From Candidatus Bathyarchaeota archaeon (GTDB lineage: Archaea; Thermoproteota; Bathyarchaeia; Bathyarchaeales; Bathycorpusculaceae), in NCBI GenBank assembly GCA_003601875.1, contig PIYF01000023.1:1-9018 (forward strand): 9,018 nt of DNA. Reading direction: 5' to 3'. The position numbers and the translations under genes were made by a program. This document shows positions 5,632 to 9,018 of the stretch, piece by piece (positions within the stretch are counted from its first letter, which is position 1; every line of letters begins with the position of its first letter). The notes beneath the pieces were generated by a model. The model was not told the origin of the DNA and searched no databases. It saw only the letters and a list, made by a program, of their open reading frames with translations.

Positions 5632-6204
5632 TTATAAGGATGGATATTTAGGAAATTTTAGACCTGTTTTCTCGTTCATTTTTTCTTTGTACCGTTGAAT
5701 AGATTCCAATATTATGTTTTCTGCAGTTTTAGTGTCTTTCCAGCCTTTAATTCTAACCCATTTTCTAGGTTCAAGCTTCTTATAGTTTAAAAAGAAATCT
5801 GCAATTTCCGTTTTTAAATGTTTAGCAACATTCATTATGTCAGCAACTTCTTCAAATCGTGGGTCTCTCACAGGGACTCCTAAAATCTTCGCGTCTTCTC
5901 CATGTTCATCTTCTGTTGTCAGCACACCTATCGGTCTTACAACCATTACACATCCAGGGAAAGTTGGTTTTGTAGTTAAAACTAAAATGTCTAATGGGTC
6001 ATCGTCAATGGACCATGTCTGCGGAATTATCCCGTAGTCTCCTGGATAATAAAGGGCTGAATATAATACACGGTCAAGTTTGAATATTCCTAGTTCACAA
6101 TCGAATTCGTATTTGTTACTGCATCCATTAGGCACTTCAACAATTGTGTAAACTTTGTGGGGTGGGTCTGGACCTGGCGGTAAATCTCTCCATAAGTTAA
6201 TCAT
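5632..6204 (-). CDS. ppa: Family I inorganic pyrophosphatase (190 aa)
   Basis: This is a soluble Mg-dependent enzyme that hydrolyses pyrophosphate to two phosphates. The family I active site appears complete when compared with the E. coli enzyme: Glu23, Lys31 and Glu33 in VEVPNGCSNKYEFD, Arg45, Tyr57 in YYPGDYG, and the signature Asp67, Asp69 and Asp72 in DDDPLD. Asp99, Asp104 and Lys106 follow in EDEHGEDAK, then Tyr141-Lys142 in NYKKLEPRKW. The length is normal for prokaryotic hexameric forms. Its ATG overlaps the stop of the upstream acyl-CoA ligase gene (ATGA), with GGAGG about 10 bases before it, so the two are almost certainly co-translated. That pairing is odd, because an ADP-forming ligase releases no pyrophosphate; it may serve Pi supply or another ligase. 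The gene converges on the hydrogenase operon with one base between stop codons. Confidence 0.95.
   Translation of the reverse strand: MINLWRDLPPGPDPPHKVYTIVEVPNGCSNKYEFDCELGIFKLDRVLYSALYYPGDYGIIPQTWSIDDDPLDILVLTTKPTFPGCVMVVRPIGVLTTEDEHGEDAKILGVPVRDPRFEEVADIMNVAKHLKTEIADFFLNYKKLEPRKWVRIKGWKDTKTAENIILESIQRYKEKMNEKTGLKFPKYPSL
5667..5684 (+). terminator. Possible T-rich termination region for the hydrogenase operon
   Basis: Past the ferredoxin stop the plus strand has a run of four T (5667-5670) and one of six T (5679-5684) within about 20 bases, with no GC-rich hairpin. Archaeal RNA polymerases often stop at T tracts. The site lies inside the opposing pyrophosphatase gene, because there is no intergenic space. 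Weak evidence. Confidence 0.2.
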
Positions 6205-8972
6205 TCTCCGATTGCCTCCACTTTCTCTTTTTCTTTTACTTCAACTTTTTCAAGTTTTTTCTCCACTTCTGGTTGAACTCCTAATTCTTCCTCTTTAAGG
6301 TTTAGGATTGCTCTTGCAATTCCATCTTCATATTTAATTGAAAATCCCATCTTCTTCATAAGGTTGATTGCTCTGTAATTATCAGGTAACATTACACCGT
6401 AAACTGTTTCAAGCCCCTTATCTTTGCATATTTCAATCATGTAATCCATCATTTTTGTTCCCAAGCCCAAACCTTGCCATGGATCAGCAACTATTATGGC
6501 TACCTCCCCAGTTTTTCCATCCGGTTCAATAACTAGTCTAACAACCCCTAAAATTTTTCTTAATCCTCCCTCATTTAATTCAGCTACTATGCCTATTTCT
6601 CTGTCGTAATCAATGTTGCAGTAGCGTACTCTAACCTCATGCGGTGTATCCTTAATTACTTCGAAGAATCTATAACGGATTGATTCTTCTGAAAAGTTGC
6701 GGAACATCTCCAGCCATAATGGTTCATCTTCAGGTTTTATAGGCCTCAAAATAACTGTTCTTCCATCTCGAAGAGTCCATAAAGTTTCATACTTTTTAGG
6801 ATATGGACTTATCACAAGATGTTCATGAGGCTTAAGCTTTGCGAACACACGTTTCTTGTCGATTATCACTCTTGCATCTAAAGCGAAGGCTTCCTTTGAA
6901 TTTATGAATAACGGGTTGATATCAACTTCCTTTAACTGTGGAAAATCAACCAACATTTGAGAGAAACGAACCATGATTTCTTCTAAAAGCCTAATATTAG
7001 CTGGGGGAACATTTCTATAACCCCTTAATAACTGGTAAACTTTCGTTTCTTCCATAATTCTCCTAGCTAATGTTTGATTTAACGGTGGAAGCCCTATAGA
7101 AACATCCTTGAAAAGTTCAACTCCCACACCTCCCATCCCAAATAGAATAACTGGACCGAAAATTGGATCTGTTTTTGCTCCTAAGATAACTTCGTAGCCT
7201 TGTTTTTTAATCATTGGCTGGATTGTTACTCCTTGAATTTCTGCGTTTGGATTGTATTCTTTCACTCTTTGCATTATGAGGTCATAAGCTTTCCGAAGTT
7301 CATCTTCAGAGTTTATGTCGAGAACAACTCCTCCAGCGTCAGTTTTATGGATTATTTGAGGTGAAAGAATTTTCAATACAACGGGATAACCGATTTGAGA
7401 GGCTAAAGCTGCTGCTTCGTCAGCTGTTTTTGCAACTAAAGTTTTGACAACTGGGATGTCATAGTACTCTAAAAGTTTTTTAGCTTCAGCCTCAGTTAAC
7501 ACTTCACGATTTTCAAGGGCTGCATTTCTCATTATCACTAAAAGCGGACGTTTCGGTGGTGCAGTATCTACTGGAAGTTCTTCTGGTGTTTCATAAAGCA
7601 GTTCAAGGTTGCGTTTGTATTGGTACATATACATATAGGTTTTTACTGCTTGTTCAGGGGTTGAATATGTTGGAATACTGTTTTCGTTTAAGATACTGTT
7701 GGCTTTTTCCACTTTCACGCCGCCCATGAATGATGTTAAAACTGTTTTGTTGCAGTAGCTTCTTTTACATAGTTTTGCAATGGTTTTTGCAATTTTTGCG
7801 GGATCCTCACCTCCTTGAGGCGTGTAAATTATCAATAAACCATCGATGTTTTCATCTTTTAGGCATGCATCCACCACTCTTGCATACCTATCAGCTTTTG
7901 CGTCTCCTAAAATATCTATAGGGTTCCCCCTACTCCAGTATGGTGGCAAAATATGGTTAAGGGTTTCCATGGTTTTCTTGCTTAATTTGGCAAGTTTTCC
8001 ACCTCTAGCTAGGATAGCGTCTGCGGCCATTACTCCGGGGCCTCCAGCGTTTGTTATTATAGCGAGATTTGGACCTTTTGGTAGTGGTTGCATTCCTAGA
8101 ACTTCAGCAGCGTTGAATAAGTCTGCAATTTCTTCTACACGCACTATTCCAGCTCGTTTGAATGCTGCATCATAAACTAAGTCTTCTCCTGCAAGGGAGC
8201 CTGTGTGGGATGCTACAGCGTGAGCGCTTTCACTGAATTTTCCAGCTTTAACAACAATTATTGGTTTTGTTCTTGCGAAGTGTCTTGCCGCACTCATGAA
8301 TTTTCTAGCATCTGTTATCCCTTCAATGTACATTAGAATGCTTCTTGTTTTTGGGTCTGTGCCGAAATAATCTATGAGGTCTCCGAAGTCAACGTCGATC
8401 ATAGAGCCTATTGAAACGAAGTTGCTGAAACCTATGTTTTCACGGACTGCCCAGTCAAGAATTGCTGCACATAATGCTCCACTTTGAGAAATGAAGGCTA
8501 TGTTTCCAGGTTTAGGCATTTTAGCCGTAAATGTTGCGTTAAGGTTTATGCTTGGACGAATTACACCCAAACAGTTTGGTCCAATTATTCGAAGATTATA
8601 TTTCTTTTTTATCTCAAGAATTTTATCTTCTAACGCTTTTCCTTCAGGTCCAATTTCTTTAAAGCCAGCTGAAATTATTATTATGCCAGGTATCCTAGCT
8701 TTTCCGCATTGTTCTACAATATCGGGAACAGTTTTAGCTGGAGTGGCAATAATAGCTAAGTCAACGGTTTCTGGAAGTTCACCTACGGTTTTATAGGCTT
8801 TATGTCCAAGAATTTCAGATTTGTGAATATTAACAGGGTAAACTCTTCCATTATACCCCAGTTCTGTAAGATTTTTCATCAAAATATATCCAACAGATCC
8901 TTCCTCGTCGCTAGCTCCAACAACCGCTATACTTTTAGGATTGAAAATTTTATCAAGGTTTAAAGTAACCAT
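6201..8972 (-). CDS. ADP-forming acyl-CoA (acetate-CoA) ligase fused to a C-terminal GNAT acetyltransferase domain (923 aa)
   Basis: A single polypeptide joins the alpha and beta parts of NDP-forming acetyl-CoA synthetase to a GNAT domain. Order: CoA-binding Rossmann domain (about 8-140; VVGAS 17-21, GPNCLG 131-136); succinyl-CoA-ligase-like domain (about 155-290; ISQSGALCAA) with VASHTGSLAG carrying His256; a further ligase domain (about 300-460); ATP-grasp domain (about 490-705) with IIHKTDAGGV carrying His542 and the ending EVDINPL; then GNAT (about 735-890) with RPIKPEDEP, Glu823 and the acetyl-CoA loop QGLGLG (833-838). His256 and His542 match the phospho-relay histidines of archaeal ADP-forming ligases, so ATP synthesis from acyl-CoA, ADP and Pi is plausible. 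The layout also matches bacterial Pat/Pka lysine acetyltransferases, so protein acetylation is possible. The last 29 residues are a Lys/Glu-rich tail. GGGAG lies 8 bases before the ATG, and the stop overlaps the pyrophosphatase start. Acyl specificity is unknown. Confidence 0.93.
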   Translation of the reverse strand: MVTLNLDKIFNPKSIAVVGASDEEGSVGYILMKNLTELGYNGRVYPVNIHKSEILGHKAYKTVGELPETVDLAIIATPAKTVPDIVEQCGKARIPGIIIISAGFKEIGPEGKALEDKILEIKKKYNLRIIGPNCLGVIRPSINLNATFTAKMPKPGNIAFISQSGALCAAILDWAVRENIGFSNFVSIGSMIDVDFGDLIDYFGTDPKTRSILMYIEGITDARKFMSAARHFARTKPIIVVKAGKFSESAHAVASHTGSLAGEDLVYDAAFKRAGIVRVEEIADLFNAAEVLGMQPLPKGPNLAIITNAGGPGVMAADAILARGGKLAKLSKKTMETLNHILPPYWSRGNPIDILGDAKADRYARVVDACLKDENIDGLLIIYTPQGGEDPAKIAKTIAKLCKRSYCNKTVLTSFMGGVKVEKANSILNENSIPTYSTPEQAVKTYMYMYQYKRNLELLYETPEELPVDTAPPKRPLLVIMRNAALENREVLTEAEAKKLLEYYDIPVVKTLVAKTADEAAALASQIGYPVVLKILSPQIIHKTDAGGVVLDINSEDELRKAYDLIMQRVKEYNPNAEIQGVTIQPMIKKQGYEVILGAKTDPIFGPVILFGMGGVGVELFKDVSIGLPPLNQTLARRIMEETKVYQLLRGYRNVPPANIRLLEEIMVRFSQMLVDFPQLKEVDINPLFINSKEAFALDARVIIDKKRVFAKLKPHEHLVISPYPKKYETLWTLRDGRTVILRPIKPEDEPLWLEMFRNFSEESIRYRFFEVIKDTPHEVRVRYCNIDYDREIGIVAELNEGGLRKILGVVRLVIEPDGKTGEVAIIVADPWQGLGLGTKMMDYMIEICKDKGLETVYGVMLPDNYRAINLMKKMGFSIKYEDGIARAILNLKEEELGVQPEVEKKLEKVEVKEKEKVEAIGE

Positions 8973-8978
8973 TTTTCT

Positions 8979-9001
8979 CTCTCCCTTTAATAACGGGAGA
9001 G
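8979..9001 (-). promoter_or_regulatory. Inverted repeat CTCTCCC-N9-GGGAGAG overlapping the ligase ribosome-binding site
   Basis: Read on the minus strand, CTCTCCC (9001-8995) and GGGAGAG (8985-8979) are perfect 7-base inverted arms around a 9-base AT-rich loop. The right arm contains the GGGAG that serves as SD for the ATG at 8972. If both arms are transcribed, the hairpin would hide the ribosome-binding site. If transcription starts inside the repeat, it could instead be a DNA-level operator. The promoter itself would lie at or beyond the window's right edge. Confidence 0.4.
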
Positions 9002-9018
9002 TATTGTATGAATAACAA

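Noticed and set aside
7846..8175. Plus-strand frame of 109 codons inside the acyl-CoA ligase gene
   Set aside because: It is antisense to conserved ligase-domain sequence and lacks its own signals; likewise the frame at 8491-8796.
1..9018. CRISPR arrays, tRNA genes, insertion sequences, toxin-antitoxin or defence genes
   Set aside because: I looked for regularly spaced repeats, cloverleaf-like arms, terminal inverted repeats and transposase motifs and saw none; the window is filled by metabolic genes.

Overview
The window looks like chromosomal DNA from an AT-rich archaeon. Evidence: a fused ADP-forming acyl-CoA ligase, an Ech/Mbh-type group 4 [NiFe] hydrogenase module, a PhoU-like/PiT phosphate pair, TATA/BRE-like promoter elements, Shine-Dalgarno (SD) sites of the GGTG and GGAGG kinds, and TTG start codons. 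The mix of beta-oxidation enzymes, ADP-forming ligase and energy-conserving hydrogenase would suit an anaerobic, organotrophic, possibly thermophilic lineage such as Bathyarchaeia or a relative. That placement is inference; no marker gene is present. Coding density is very high, and I see no tRNA, rRNA, CRISPR array, insertion sequence or other mobile element.

Layout. (1) Bases 1-1356, minus strand: the 5' part of an enoyl-CoA hydratase gene cut by the window edge, preceded by a complete acyl-CoA dehydrogenase. These are two consecutive steps of acyl-CoA beta-oxidation. (2) 1438-3071, minus strand: a PhoU-like (DUF47) protein and a PiT-family phosphate permease whose stop and start codons share one base. 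(3) 3072-3201: a divergent promoter region with a dyad symmetry over a TATA/BRE-like element. (4) 3202-5630, plus strand: four tightly overlapping genes encoding hydrogenase small subunit, 30-kDa (NuoC-like) subunit, NiFe large subunit and 2[4Fe-4S] ferredoxin subunit. This is the order of echCDEF, but no membrane subunit lies on either side. (5) 5632-8972, minus strand: a 923-residue ADP-forming acyl-CoA ligase fused to a GNAT acetyltransferase domain. Its stop codon overlaps the start of a family I inorganic pyrophosphatase.

How the genes may work together (inference): the dehydrogenase and hydratase oxidise acyl-CoA. The ligase turns an acyl-CoA plus ADP and Pi into acid plus ATP. The hydrogenase module would pass electrons from reduced ferredoxin to protons, with ion pumping only if membrane subunits are encoded elsewhere. 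The phosphate transporter and pyrophosphatase could both supply Pi, which the ligase consumes. The most interesting points are the orphan soluble hydrogenase module, a 10-mer shared by two promoters, the ligase-GNAT fusion that keeps both expected phospho-relay histidines, and unusual signature residues in the PiT protein.
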